41,358 bases of DNA from JAHWKV01 sp040905365 (GTDB lineage: Bacteria > Actinomycetota > CADDZG01 > JAHWKV01): positions 1-41,358 of the forward strand of contig JBBDRQ010000033.1 in assembly GCA_040905365.1 (NCBI GenBank), in the 5' to 3' direction. Shown here piece after piece: positions 18,693-26,258 of the stretch. Numbering within the stretch: position 1 is the first letter of the stretch; every line of letters starts with the position of its first letter. Made by a program: the position numbers and the translations under genes. Under the pieces are notes generated by a model. It saw only the letters and a program-made list of their open reading frames with translations. It did no database searches and was not told the DNA's origin.

Positions 18693-18760
18693 GGGCGTCT
18701 CGATGCGGCTCCGAGTGCTCGGGCGAAAGGTCTGTCAACGATGCTCATGTGAGGCGCTTA

Positions 18761-18788
18761 GGATAGCGCGTCCATGGACGCGCTATCC
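18761..18788. promoter_or_regulatory. Perfect 28-bp palindrome centred on a start codon
   Basis: GGATAGCGCGTCCA is followed by its exact reverse complement, and the axis falls within the ATG of the downstream membrane protein gene. A TAGGAT -10-like box overlaps its left edge. The half-site AGGATAGCGCG recurs in two other divergent intergenic regions (11737-11747 minus, 34967-34977 plus). It may be an operator or an mRNA hairpin hiding the start. Confidence 0.55.
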
Positions 18789-19547
18789 GGCTCTCGGTCG
18801 AGGTCGTTCAGCTGGGTTGCACCGGTGGGAGCGCTGCTGGGCGTTGCGCTCGCCGCCTGGTTCGATGCCCGGCTGCTGGCCGGGTACGTGACCGTGCTCG
18901 TCGGCGCGGCGACGGCGACGGTGGTGCGCCGGTGGCTCGGGGCAGGGCCGGCGGGACAGATCTCGGCTGCGGTGGCGGCGGGGATGTTTGCGCCCGCGGC
19001 GTTGGAGTACGGGGAGCGGGGAGTGTTGTGGGCCGCGGCTGCGTCGCTTCTATTGACTGCCGGCCGGAGGGTTTTTGCGGGCCCCGTCGGGCACCTGCTG
19101 AGCGTGCTGGCCGTCGAGCTCTTGCTGGTGACCTCGGCGGGATTCGTAGGCGCCTACCTGGTCCTGATCCGGGTCGCCGCCGGCCCTGCTGCGTTGATAG
19201 CGGGGCTGGTTATGTTGGTCGGGTACACCGCGGCGTTGCGGCTGCGGGTGGATTTCGGCAAGCTTCCCGGCGGGCCGGCGTTGCCGGCTGCGGCCGGCGC
19301 GGTGGTGAGCGGGGTTGCTTCACTCCGGCTGGGCGGGGTGCCCGTGGGTACGGTCTCGAGCCTGGTACTGGGCGCGGCTGTAGGGTTGGCGGCCGCGCTG
19401 GGGTGCGCCGTCGCGGTTGCGGTGGGCGGCCACGTCACCGGCGGCGACCGGCGGGCACGGGCGGTGATTAATGTTCTGCAGCCGGTCCTGTCCGCGGTGG
19501 TGGCGATCCCGATCTTTTTCTACGGGCTCACGCTGTACCTGAGGTGA
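18774..19547 (+). CDS. Polytopic membrane protein, unknown function
   Basis: A 257-residue hydrophobic protein with roughly eight predicted membrane helices rich in Ala, Gly, Val and Leu, and short loops. A single positively charged loop (GGDRRARA) lies before the last helix, ending FFYGLTLYLR. I do not recognise a family; the layout loosely recalls CDP-diglyceride synthetase-like membrane enzymes, but their signature is absent. It begins at an ATG inside a 28-bp palindrome, nine bases after TAGGAT. Its 3' end overlaps the convergent IscU-like gene by 20 bp. It is divergent from glnR. Confidence 0.72.
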   Translation: MDALSGSRSRSFSWVAPVGALLGVALAAWFDARLLAGYVTVLVGAATATVVRRWLGAGPAGQISAAVAAGMFAPAALEYGERGVLWAAAASLLLTAGRRVFAGPVGHLLSVLAVELLLVTSAGFVGAYLVLIRVAAGPAALIAGLVMLVGYTAALRLRVDFGKLPGGPALPAAAGAVVSGVASLRLGGVPVGTVSSLVLGAAVGLAAALGCAVAVAVGGHVTGGDRRARAVINVLQPVLSAVVAIPIFFYGLTLYLR

Positions 19548-19908
19548 GCCCGGACCGCACCTGCTCCAGAGCCTCCCGGAGCGCATTCAGCGCTATCTCC
19601 ACGCAGCTCAGGCGGTCCTCGGCTACCTCTCCTATTACTTGAACGATGTCCGAGGCGCTAAGTACCTGAGCCGAGGTCAGGGTTGCACCCCGCAGTAGTT
19701 CGCAGGTTGCGTCGGAGGCGGCTATGGCGATCGCGCAGCCTCGGGCCAGAAACTTTGCTTCGGCCACCCGGCCCCGGTCGAGGCGGATGGCCAGGTGGAC
19801 CACGTCCCCGCAGGTTAGGTTGCCCTGGATGCCGAGGCCGTCGGCCCCGGGCACCTCCCCGCTGTGGGTGGGGGAGAGAAACCGGTTCAACAACTGCTGG
19901 CTGTACAC
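19528..19908 (-). CDS. IscU/NifU-like iron-sulfur cluster scaffold protein
   Basis: A 126-residue protein of the NifU N-terminal/IscU fold that assembles Fe-S clusters for transfer. The three ligand cysteines and the Asp are in place: LTCGDVV (Cys33, Asp35), ARGCAIAIAAS (Cys58) and LSCVEIAL (Cys102). It lacks the extra insertion of SufU-type proteins. The start is GTG. It lies divergent from the mrp ATPase gene 82 bp away, whose product is an Fe-S carrier, so the pair likely act in one maturation route. The tail overlaps the neighbouring convergent gene. Confidence 0.85.
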   Translation of the reverse strand: MYSQQLLNRFLSPTHSGEVPGADGLGIQGNLTCGDVVHLAIRLDRGRVAEAKFLARGCAIAIAASDATCELLRGATLTSAQVLSASDIVQVIGEVAEDRLSCVEIALNALREALEQVRSGLTSGTA

Positions 19909-19978
19909 GATCCAACTCTAGTACCCCAGCGCCCCGGGCGACTTGCATTGCCACGCGGGGTTTGTCGAGACCGTGCGG

Positions 19979-19984
19979 TACGCT
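19979..19984 (+). promoter_or_regulatory. -10 box of mrp (leaderless)
   Basis: TACGCT six bases before the ATG of the mrp gene; there is no SD sequence. It fits the TAnnnT-N6-ATG layout seen at several genes here. Confidence 0.45.
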
Positions 19985-19990
19985 GGGGGC

Positions 19991-21115
19991 ATGCCTACTG
20001 TCGAGCAAGTGCGAGAGGTTCTCGCCACGATCAACGACCCCGAACTGCACCGGAGCATCGTAGACCTTGGGATGGTCAAGCAAATCGATATAGCCGAGCC
20101 GAACGTTACGGTCGACCTGGCGCTGACCATACCCGGCTGCCCGCTGAAGTCGTTTTTCCAAGAGGTGCTGCCGGCCAAGATCACCGACGCTTTCCCCGAG
20201 ATCTCCGACGTGACCGTGAACCTGGGATCCATGACGGAGGAGGAGCGCAAGGCGCTGGTCGGCGGGGTACGCAGCGAGTCGCCCTCCTCGTTCGCACAAC
20301 CGGATTCAAGGACGACGTTGATCGCCGTGGGCAGCGGCAAGGGCGGCGTGGGCAAGTCGACCGTGACCGTGAACCTGGCGGCGTCGCTGGCTCAGCGGGG
20401 ACACTCGGTCGGGCTGCTCGATGCCGATATATGGGGCTTTTCCGCGTCGCGCATGCTGGGGATGGACGCCCAGCCCACGGTCGTCGACGAGCGGCTGATC
20501 GTCCCGCTGGAGGCGTACGGCCTGAAGATGATCTCGATGGGCAACCTCGTCGAGGACGACCGCCCGATTGTCATGCGCGGCCCGATGCTCCACAAGATCC
20601 TGCAGAGCTTTTTGACCGACGTGCTGTGGGACGAGCCCGACTACCTGATCATCGACATGCCGCCGGGCACCGGCGACATCTCGCTTTCGCTCTCCCAGTT
20701 CGTCCCGGGCTGCTCCATAGTTTTGGTGACCACGCCGCAGCAGGCCGCCGAGAAGGTGGCCGAGCGAGCCGGCCACATGGCCGAGAAGGTCGGGATGAAG
20801 GTGGCCGGTGTGATCGAGAATATGGCCTACATGCTGTGCGGCAACTGCGGCGAGCGCACCTACCCGTTCGGGACCGGAGGCGGGCAGGAGCTGGCGGGGG
20901 TTTTCTCCGCCGACTTGTTCGGCCAGATCCCGCTCGACCCGCCGATGATGGAGCTTGCCGAGACCGGTAAGCCGACCGTGCTCTCGCAGCCCGATTCCGC
21001 ATCGGCGCTGGCCTTCGAAGAGGCCGCCAGTGCGATGGTGCAGAAGCTGCCGCCCGGGCCGAAAAAGAAGATCCGCAAGCCGCTGCCGCTCATAACCGCA
21101 CCCCCGGCCGGCTAG
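19991..21115 (+). CDS. mrp: Mrp/NBP35-family P-loop ATPase, Fe-S carrier
   Basis: A 374-residue cytosolic ATPase that carries and delivers [4Fe-4S] clusters. Residues ~1-80 are the MIP18/DUF59-like domain (INDPELHRSIVDLGMV, PGCPLKSFF). Residues ~108-350 are the deviant Walker P-loop domain with GSGKGGVGKST (114-124), LLDADIWGFS and DMPPGTGD, followed by the cluster-binding CxxC in MLCGNCGERT. The C-terminal lysine-rich tail (PPGPKKKIRKP) is usual for actinobacterial members. The ATG follows a TACGCT box by six bases; an in-frame codon 48 bases upstream is not needed. The IscU-like scaffold gene is divergent next door. Confidence 0.93.
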   Translation: MPTVEQVREVLATINDPELHRSIVDLGMVKQIDIAEPNVTVDLALTIPGCPLKSFFQEVLPAKITDAFPEISDVTVNLGSMTEEERKALVGGVRSESPSSFAQPDSRTTLIAVGSGKGGVGKSTVTVNLAASLAQRGHSVGLLDADIWGFSASRMLGMDAQPTVVDERLIVPLEAYGLKMISMGNLVEDDRPIVMRGPMLHKILQSFLTDVLWDEPDYLIIDMPPGTGDISLSLSQFVPGCSIVLVTTPQQAAEKVAERAGHMAEKVGMKVAGVIENMAYMLCGNCGERTYPFGTGGGQELAGVFSADLFGQIPLDPPMMELAETGKPTVLSQPDSASALAFEEAASAMVQKLPPGPKKKIRKPLPLITAPPAG

Positions 21116-21423
21116 AAGCACACCCCAGTAGCACTATGTGCGGGTCCCTTGCGCCGCGCCGGGTGGATTGGCGCGAAAACTATGGGGAAAGTTAGCAAAA
21201 AGACTGCCCAACTTAGCTGGCCATTTGCCCTGCGGCTGTGTAGCATACGGATGGCCGAGAGGCTGAAAAGAGCTTCCCCAAAAAGCTGTGGAGATTATTG
21301 GGTTCCGTTTGCGTGAGAACCTATCAGCCGGGGTTGAATTTGATATAGAGTGACAATCGCATTTCGAATCTGCGGAATTAGATTTCACGTAGCTTTCCCA
21401 ACTGAAAGTTAGAGGAGGTAGGA
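21116..21423. other. 308-bp intergenic region before the LPRTG gene
   Basis: No gene is seen. The region is distinctly more AT-rich than its neighbours and contains a TATAGAG stretch (~21344) and a strong SD (GAGGAGGTAGG) directly before the next gene. I do not recognise a riboswitch; a long untranslated leader is likely. Confidence 0.5.
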
Positions 21424-21918
21424 ATGAAGAAGTTCTTGGGGTTGATGCTGGCCACTGGGCTGGCATCAATGATTATGGCCGTTTTGGCCTTCCCCGCCTT
21501 CGCGGATTCCCACGTTGACGGCAACACAGGTGGTCAGATTTACGAGTCCGGCGATGCCGATGACTGCGTAGGCGGCAGCTGTGGTGGGGTCATCGTCGAG
21601 GACCCGGCGGGTGTTGGTCCTAACTGTGACGGCGGCAACTGCGGCGGCAGCGTTTGCGAGGGCACCGACTGCGGCAGCTGCGAAGGCGGCAATTGCGGCG
21701 GCAGCATCAGCGGACCCGGCGAGCAGGTCAAGCACGAGATGCCCAAGGCGGATGCCCCGAAGGCTCTGCCCCGGACCGGTCTGACCATGCCGACGGCAGC
21801 CACCGCAGCCCTTGGTCTGGGCATGGTGCTCGTAGGTGCTTTCTTCACCTTCGTGGCTCACCCGTCCACCAAGATGGCGATGGCGGCGCTGTCCTACACG
21901 CCGAAGCGCCGGCTGTAG
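21424..21918 (+). CDS. Secreted Cys/Gly-rich protein with LPRTG cell-wall sorting signal
   Basis: A 164-residue surface protein of unknown function. Residues 1-27 are a Sec signal peptide (cleavage likely after FPAFA). Residues ~36-95 hold eight cysteines in a repeating CxGGxCGG pattern (CVGGSCGG, CDGGNCGG, CEGTDCGSCEGGNCGG). A linker with acidic and Pro residues leads to LPRTG (115-119), a membrane helix (~120-145) and a tail ending KRRL, the layout of a sortase substrate. The post-helix tail of ~20 residues is longer than usual. Dense paired Cys suggest metal binding or disulfide cross-linking outside the cell (inference). The ATG has AGGAGGTAGG before it, and a strong terminator follows. 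No sortase gene is in the window. Confidence 0.85.
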   Translation: MKKFLGLMLATGLASMIMAVLAFPAFADSHVDGNTGGQIYESGDADDCVGGSCGGVIVEDPAGVGPNCDGGNCGGSVCEGTDCGSCEGGNCGGSISGPGEQVKHEMPKADAPKALPRTGLTMPTAATAALGLGMVLVGAFFTFVAHPSTKMAMAALSYTPKRRL

Positions 21919-21940
21919 TAAGCAGCACTTAGTAGCAACT

Positions 21941-21977
21941 AAAAAAAGACCCCTGGGTTTTCCCGGGGGTCTTTTTT
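21941..21977 (+). terminator. Rho-independent terminator after the LPRTG gene
   Basis: GACCCCTGGG-TTTT-CCCGGGGGTC stem-loop preceded by A7 and followed by T6, 22 bp past the stop. The A-run makes it possibly bidirectional. Confidence 0.93.
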
Positions 21978-22335
21978 GTACGCCCAGCGTGGCGCTGGGT
22001 TGCCGCCGGGCCTCTACCTAGGAACATCCGTGCATACGCTACTTGCCGTAGTGACTCTCTCGAAGAGCCGTCGGCGGGGTTGTGCACGATGGTTGGCGTC
22101 TTCCGGGTGCCACCGGACCAGCTCTCAGCTTAGCCCGTGTGGTCGCTTGTAACTCCGGAGATGGGATGCAGAGGGTGGGGATGGGGCCCGGGTAGGGGCT
22201 GGAAGAAGCTTGCGGGCCAACTCAGGCCTTGTCGGCATCACGGCTAGCGCGGTTCCGGAGCCGGTTGGCGCATGACGTCCGGCGCAACTATGGCTCAGAC
22301 GGGCTATTTTGCGGTCCGGGGGTTGGGCGGGGTGT
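21978..22335. other. ~360-bp stretch without a gene
   Basis: Between the LPRTG terminator and the terminator of the Gly-rich gene. It contains one short hairpin (CCCAGCG-TGG-CGCTGGG near 21983) and purine-rich tracts (GGGTGGGGATGGGG near 22175). The open frames here are short and composition-driven; I see no supported gene or known RNA. Confidence 0.5.
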
Positions 22336-22367
22336 TGCTCCGGGCAAGGCAACGCCTGCCCGGAGCA
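22336..22367 (-). terminator. Terminator downstream of Gly-rich gene
   Basis: TGCTCCGGGCA pairs with TGCCCGGAGCA with a further GGC/GCC and an AAC loop, 10 bases after the stop of the minus-strand gene. A T-rich tail (TTTTGTTCTATT) is on the plus-strand side, so termination may be stronger for plus-strand transcripts. Confidence 0.65.
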
Positions 22368-22377
22368 TTTTGTTCTA

Positions 22378-22893
22378 TTAGGGGACCTGAATGCCGCCGT
22401 CGCCGGCCGTGCCCTCTTCGCCGTCGGCGCCGCAGATCACGCAAGAGTTGCCGCCGTCGCCGGCGTCGCCGCTCTCGGCGCCCTGACCGCCCCGACCGCT
22501 CTCGCCGCCTCGGCCGCCGTCGGCCCCGTCGGCAGTAACGCTCTTGCCGCCGTCGCCGTCTCCGCCTCGGCCGCCGGTCCCGTCGCCGCCGTGGCCGCTA
22601 GCACCGCCGCCGCCGGCACCGCCTACCGCGTCGCCTCCGGAACCGCCGTCGCCGGAGCCCGCCGCGCTGTCACCGCTGGTGCCGCCGTTGCCTCCGCTGC
22701 CGGCGCGGGCGGATGAGCCTCCGCTGCCTGCGGCACCTGAATCGGCGCCGTCGCCGGGTTCGTCGGCCTCGAGATTGATCTCCAGGGTGCCGTCTTCGTT
22801 GACGCCAATGATTGCTCCGGTCGTTCCGGGAATAAGCCAGACCGCTAATGCGAGAACAAGTGCGGTCACCACTAACAGCTTCACTAGCCTCAT
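22378..22893 (-). CDS. Secreted acidic Gly-rich protein with conserved terminal motifs
   Basis: A 171-residue protein. Residues 1-26 are a signal peptide or N-terminal anchor (MRLVKLLVVTALVLALAVWL). The short segment VNEDGTLEINLEADEPGDG is followed by ~95 residues of Gly with Ser, Ala and Asp in GGxGG-type low complexity, then a C-terminal block GAESGDAGDGGNSCVICGAD. The same N-terminal LEADE and C-terminal GAESGDAG-N-S-VI motifs occur in the Gly-rich gene at 26208, so they form a family. Only this member has the CVIC pair. The ATG has AAGGGGA upstream; longer in-frame starts lack a signal peptide. Function unknown; a surface-exposed, flexible, negatively charged protein is inferred. Confidence 0.78.
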   Translation of the reverse strand: MRLVKLLVVTALVLALAVWLIPGTTGAIIGVNEDGTLEINLEADEPGDGADSGAAGSGGSSARAGSGGNGGTSGDSAAGSGDGGSGGDAVGGAGGGGASGHGGDGTGGRGGDGDGGKSVTADGADGGRGGESGRGGQGAESGDAGDGGNSCVICGADGEEGTAGDGGIQVP

Positions 22894-23061
22894 TCGTTCC
22901 CCTTTGTACTCGATAGGCGGTGTGGTGCGTGCAACGCCGTGGGTGTCATCTAGGCACGAAAATTGGAGCGTCACGCTTCCGGACTGATGACTTTAACTTA
23001 TGTTTACAAGGACTCTTCGGATCATCGTATTGAAACGCAAACCCAAAATGCAACGACCGCA

Positions 23062-23517
23062 CTAGGCACTTGGTGAATTGCGGTTGTCCCTGATCCCCCG
23101 CTGAAGTCGTTTCCGTGGGTGAATACGATTGGCAAAAGCCGGCGCTGCCGAGGTCGTAAGGACCATCAGGCCCGGCATCAGGTGAGCGGTGAGGCGAGTC
23201 CAGGTCGGGTGTCCTCCGTCCAGGGCCGGCATCGAAAACCAGTGTGTAGAAACGAGCACGAGCCCCGCCGCCAGCACGAGCCACCGGCCGCGCCGAATTA
23301 GTTCGGCGCCGGTGGTGCCGCGTTGCGCTCCGAGCTGGTCGGCAGCGATGGCGCCGGCCAGAAGAGGTAGGCCGACGCCCAGGTGAATGGTTATCTCGAT
23401 CCACTCGCCCGGTCCCGGCGGTAGACCGAATAGGGGTCCGAGGTAAGGGGTGGCCAGCGTCACGGACCAAGCTCCTGCGACCGCTAGCCACCCGGGGCTT
23501 AGGACTGGGGAAGTCAT
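23062..23517 (-). CDS. Small multi-spanning membrane protein, unknown
   Basis: A 151-residue protein with four predicted hydrophobic segments: WLAVAGAWSVTLATPYLGPL, LGVGLPLLAGAIAADQLG, WLVLAAGLVLVSTHWF and HLMPGLMVLTTSAAPAF. It has a basic C-terminal tail (HPRKRLQRGIRDNR) predicted inside the cell. No family is recognised. Its ATG overlaps the stop of the O-antigen-ligase-like gene (ATGA), so it is translationally coupled to it and is probably an accessory subunit of the same surface-polymer machinery (inference). Confidence 0.68.
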   Translation of the reverse strand: MTSPVLSPGWLAVAGAWSVTLATPYLGPLFGLPPGPGEWIEITIHLGVGLPLLAGAIAADQLGAQRGTTGAELIRRGRWLVLAAGLVLVSTHWFSMPALDGGHPTWTRLTAHLMPGLMVLTTSAAPAFANRIHPRKRLQRGIRDNRNSPSA

Positions 23518-25592
23518 GCCCTCATCGCCGCGGGTCGCGCATGTACCTGTTGCTCTATGATTGCCCGGATCCGCTCCTCCTCCAGGACCCTTCCGAACCG
23601 TTCTCGCAGGATCTCGTCGGCCTTTTCATCCCTGCCGAGTGCCCGATGGGCCGCGGAAAGGCGGACCCAGGCCGCCGCCTGGTCCGGGTAGAGGCTAATG
23701 GAATGTTCTAGCTGGGCTACCTGGCGCTTGCGTATGTCGGTGTCCCCGGTAGTTCTGGCCCACATACGAAGGTTCTCGGATCGTCGGTAGGCTATCTCGT
23801 AGTCGATGGGGTCCAACTCGGAGGCGAGTCGAAACCAGTGCTCGGCGATTTGGAAGTAACGCGGGTTATCGTTATTGACTCCCCAATTGCTGTAGGCGAG
23901 GGTGAGGTTGACCATCTCGTGCACCATCTCCGGTTGCAACTGCAGCCCCTTTCGGTACGCCTCTGTAGCGCGTCGAAACTGTAGGTGTGCCGTGCCGGGG
24001 TCATCGTTTGCCATGGCGTTGAGGAGCAACTGCTTGCCGAGCTTGAAGCGGTAGGCGGGCTCCAGCGGATGGATCTCGATGGCCCGTTGGATGAAGGTTA
24101 CCGACCGGTCGCCGTCTGGTTCTTCGTGCGCTTTGCGGACCTGGGCGTCGGCGACGACGACCGGTACGCCCAGGCCTATCAACCCCGTGGAGGCGGTGAG
24201 TGTGATCGTCGTCAAGACCTTGCGTTTATGCGTCCAGTCGCCTTGTCCGTGCCCGGATACCGCAGTACCCGAGCCGTGCGTCAACCGGGGATCGGACATG
24301 GCCGCCAACGCCGCCAGGGCCGTCCATCCCATGAGGGCTACGCCGATCACATCGATCGAGAAGAAACCCTGGGTGAGGTAGGCGGCCAGCAGCGCGGTAA
24401 AGGTGATGATCCTCATCCGCTCGCGTCGCTGCAGGTGACGCGCGCGTCTTAGTGCGAAGAATCCGGTGGACCCCACCAGCAACAGGTACGTGAGCAGCGC
24501 CGGAATGCCCGACCCCGCCGCCCGGGATAAAAAGACATTGTGGGGCTCGTCGGGGAAATTCGTCTGCAAGTTTCGGTCGCTGGGATCCTTCTGGTCCCCG
24601 TACGGCAAGACCGATGCGTAGAAGGTATTGAATCCGGTACCGAGCCACGGGTGGTCGCCGATGACCTGTATCGAGGATTCCCACCATCCGACCCTTACGG
24701 CCAGCGAACTGCTATCGAGCAGTCTGGAGGCGCGATCGGTGATCAACGCACCGCCGGCGACGGCGGCCGTTAAAAAGAGGAGCACGAATACGAGGACCGT
24801 ACGCTTCGAACGAGCCTTCATCTTCAGCGGTGAGACGACCTCCTTACGCAGACCCAGGACCATCACGGTCCCGCCGGCGGCAAGGGCCAGCATCCCGCCT
24901 CGGGTCCATGTTTGCCAAAGCGCCGCACAGACAAGCACCGCTCCGGTCAGGACCAGAGCCCGTGTCAAACGCTTCTTGGAGATCAGCGCCAGATAGACGA
25001 AGAAGGGTAAGGAGATTCCGAGGTAGGCGCCGTTGTAGTTGGAGTTGCCCAGGGTACCGTGGGGATGCTGCGAGAGCGTTTCTCCCAGGACCGGCCATTG
25101 CATCCAGTCGAGGTCAGCCGCCTGGACGAGTGTGTAGCCGGCGATCAGCCCTGCGGCCAGCGCCGACACGGCGGCTATGCCATCCAGAGCCCTATGGTCG
25201 GCGCGGTATAGGCGCACTATGGCTATCAGTACTCCCAGGAAAAGCAGTTGTGTGGCCAAACCCCCGTAGCGGTTGTAGTTTCCGAGGGTCGAGATGACCG
25301 GATAAGGCGATGCGACTGAGGCGGCGACTCCCAGTATGCCCAGGCCCACAGCCAGCCTGACGGCAAGCGTTGGGGTGCGGATCCTCGTCGCAAAGTACCG
25401 GGCCTGGGAAATTCCAAAGGCGGCTATCCCGAGCACCCACAGGAGTACGAACTTGGGCAGGTCGAACATGTTGAGCGTTGACTGGGTAAAGGCCACGGGA
25501 ACCAGGAACATCAGCGCCAGGACGCAGTAGCGCCCGTACATCTCCAGTCTGTCGACGGCGAGAGGCCGCCCGGTTGCGGTGTTAGACGTCAC
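23514..25592 (-). CDS. O-antigen ligase/polymerase-like membrane protein with TPR tail
   Basis: A 692-residue protein. Residues ~20-450 form about 12 membrane helices with the Wzy/WaaL-type large outside loop: HPHGTLGNSNYNGAYLG, WTRGGML, and the signature GTGFNTFYASVLPYGDQ ... DEPHNVFLSRAAGSGI with the catalytic-type Arg and His. Residues ~490-680 are tetratricopeptide-like helical repeats (IQRAIEIHPLEPAYRFKLGK, AYRKGLQLQPEMVHEMVNL, LEHSISLYPDQAAAWVRL). Family knowledge: such proteins polymerise or transfer glycans at the outer face of the membrane; fused TPRs are usual in PglL/Wzy-like relatives. The start is GTG. It is followed by a coupled small membrane protein. The polymer or protein acceptor is unknown; adjacent secreted Gly/Ser-rich proteins are candidates (inference). 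Confidence 0.87.
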   Translation of the reverse strand: MTSNTATGRPLAVDRLEMYGRYCVLALMFLVPVAFTQSTLNMFDLPKFVLLWVLGIAAFGISQARYFATRIRTPTLAVRLAVGLGILGVAASVASPYPVISTLGNYNRYGGLATQLLFLGVLIAIVRLYRADHRALDGIAAVSALAAGLIAGYTLVQAADLDWMQWPVLGETLSQHPHGTLGNSNYNGAYLGISLPFFVYLALISKKRLTRALVLTGAVLVCAALWQTWTRGGMLALAAGGTVMVLGLRKEVVSPLKMKARSKRTVLVFVLLFLTAAVAGGALITDRASRLLDSSSLAVRVGWWESSIQVIGDHPWLGTGFNTFYASVLPYGDQKDPSDRNLQTNFPDEPHNVFLSRAAGSGIPALLTYLLLVGSTGFFALRRARHLQRRERMRIITFTALLAAYLTQGFFSIDVIGVALMGWTALAALAAMSDPRLTHGSGTAVSGHGQGDWTHKRKVLTTITLTASTGLIGLGVPVVVADAQVRKAHEEPDGDRSVTFIQRAIEIHPLEPAYRFKLGKQLLLNAMANDDPGTAHLQFRRATEAYRKGLQLQPEMVHEMVNLTLAYSNWGVNNDNPRYFQIAEHWFRLASELDPIDYEIAYRRSENLRMWARTTGDTDIRKRQVAQLEHSISLYPDQAAAWVRLSAAHRALGRDEKADEILRERFGRVLEEERIRAIIEQQVHARPAAMRA

Positions 25593-25626
25593 ACTTCGGT
25601 TCCTTGTGCGCTTTGTGAATTTGGCC

Positions 25627-25739
25627 GGACGCGAAAAGAGCGGCCCGAAGGCCGCTCTTTTCTTGTTTCTTGGTGTTGCCAGGCGTTGCTACGAAGCAGC
25701 GCCGGCGTCGATCACCGTGGAGTCGCCGCCGTTACCAGC
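25627..25739. repeat. 113-bp direct repeat, copy 1
   Basis: Identical to 26146-26258. It contains a terminator and the last 16 codons of a Gly-rich gene. Its right end is cut by the assembly gap, so the true repeat is longer. Confidence 0.95.
25634..25661 (-). terminator. Terminator of the gapped Gly-rich gene
   Basis: On the minus strand a 12-bp stem AAAAGAGCGGCC / GGCCGCTCTTTT closes a TTCG tetraloop, 27 bp past the stop codon. A-run and T-run on both sides make it bidirectional; the O-antigen-ligase-like gene starts just beyond. Confidence 0.9.
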
Positions 25740-25875
25740 NNNNNNNNNNNNNNNNNNNNNNNNNNNNNNNNNNNNNNNNNNNNNNNNNNNNNNNNNNNNN
25801 NNNNNNNNNNNNNNNNNNNNNNNNNNNNNNNNNNNNNNNCATCATGAATGCCCCAAACAGTTTCTTGAGATTCAT
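25689..25875 (-). CDS. Gly-rich secreted protein paralog, interrupted by assembly gap
   Basis: Only the two ends are readable. The N-terminus MNLKKLFGAFMM matches the paralog at 26208 except for synonymous changes, and the last 16 codons (AGNGGDSTVIDAGAAS) are identical to it in DNA. The middle is 100 N. Upstream of the ATG is CAGGAGGTAACA, a good SD. Synonymous differences at the 5' end show that this is a separate gene and not a copy of one contig end. It belongs to the same acidic Gly-rich family as the genes at 22378 and 26208. Total length is unknown because the N-run is an arbitrary gap size. Confidence 0.75.
25740..25839. other. Assembly gap (100 N)
   Basis: Exactly 100 undetermined bases, the conventional placeholder for unknown length, falling inside the low-complexity core of a Gly-rich gene. 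Confidence 0.99.
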
Positions 25876-26145
25876 TGTTACCTCCTGTTGTTTGCTGCCT
25901 GTTGTTTGCTGCCTCGTGCGTGGACTGTAGTTGCCACGCTCAGATATACGCCTTATTAGGTTGCTATTAGGTTGCCGAACCCGAACTGCTGAGTCCGAAG
26001 CACAACCGCCGGATTTAGTAACATCCGGTTGTTGGGATACTACTTCATTTGAAGGGCCGATCTACAACCGAATCTGCGGGAAACCCCATAAGTTTTCTGG
26101 CTTGTTCTTGCGGTGACGGCGCGCCGTGCTTACGCAGATGCCACA
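25876..26145. other. Gene-free upstream region of the gapped Gly-rich gene
   Basis: It has a 14-bp tandem duplication (CTGTTGTTTGCTGC twice, ~25884-25911), a second short tandem (ATTAGGTTGCT/C twice, ~25956-25977) and a CCGGAT...ATCCGG hairpin near 26010. Probably the promoter/leader of the minus-strand gene; no coding region is supported. Confidence 0.5.
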
Positions 26146-26258
26146 GGACGCGAAAAGAGCGGCCCGAAGGCCGCTCTTTTCTTGTTTCTTGGTGTTGCCA
26201 GGCGTTGCTACGAAGCAGCGCCGGCGTCGATCACCGTGGAGTCGCCGCCGTTACCAGC
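26146..26258. repeat. 113-bp direct repeat, copy 2
   Basis: Identical to 25627-25739, spanning the terminator and the 3' end of the complete Gly-rich gene. Confidence 0.95.
26153..26180 (-). terminator. Terminator of the complete Gly-rich gene
   Basis: The same 12-bp stem with TTCG loop and A/T flanks as at 25634-25661, 27 bp past the stop on the minus strand. Confidence 0.9.

Noticed and set aside
22309..22716. Ala-rich plus-strand frame opposite the Gly-rich gene at 22378
   Set aside because: Shadow of a GGN-rich frame; no ribosome site or domain.
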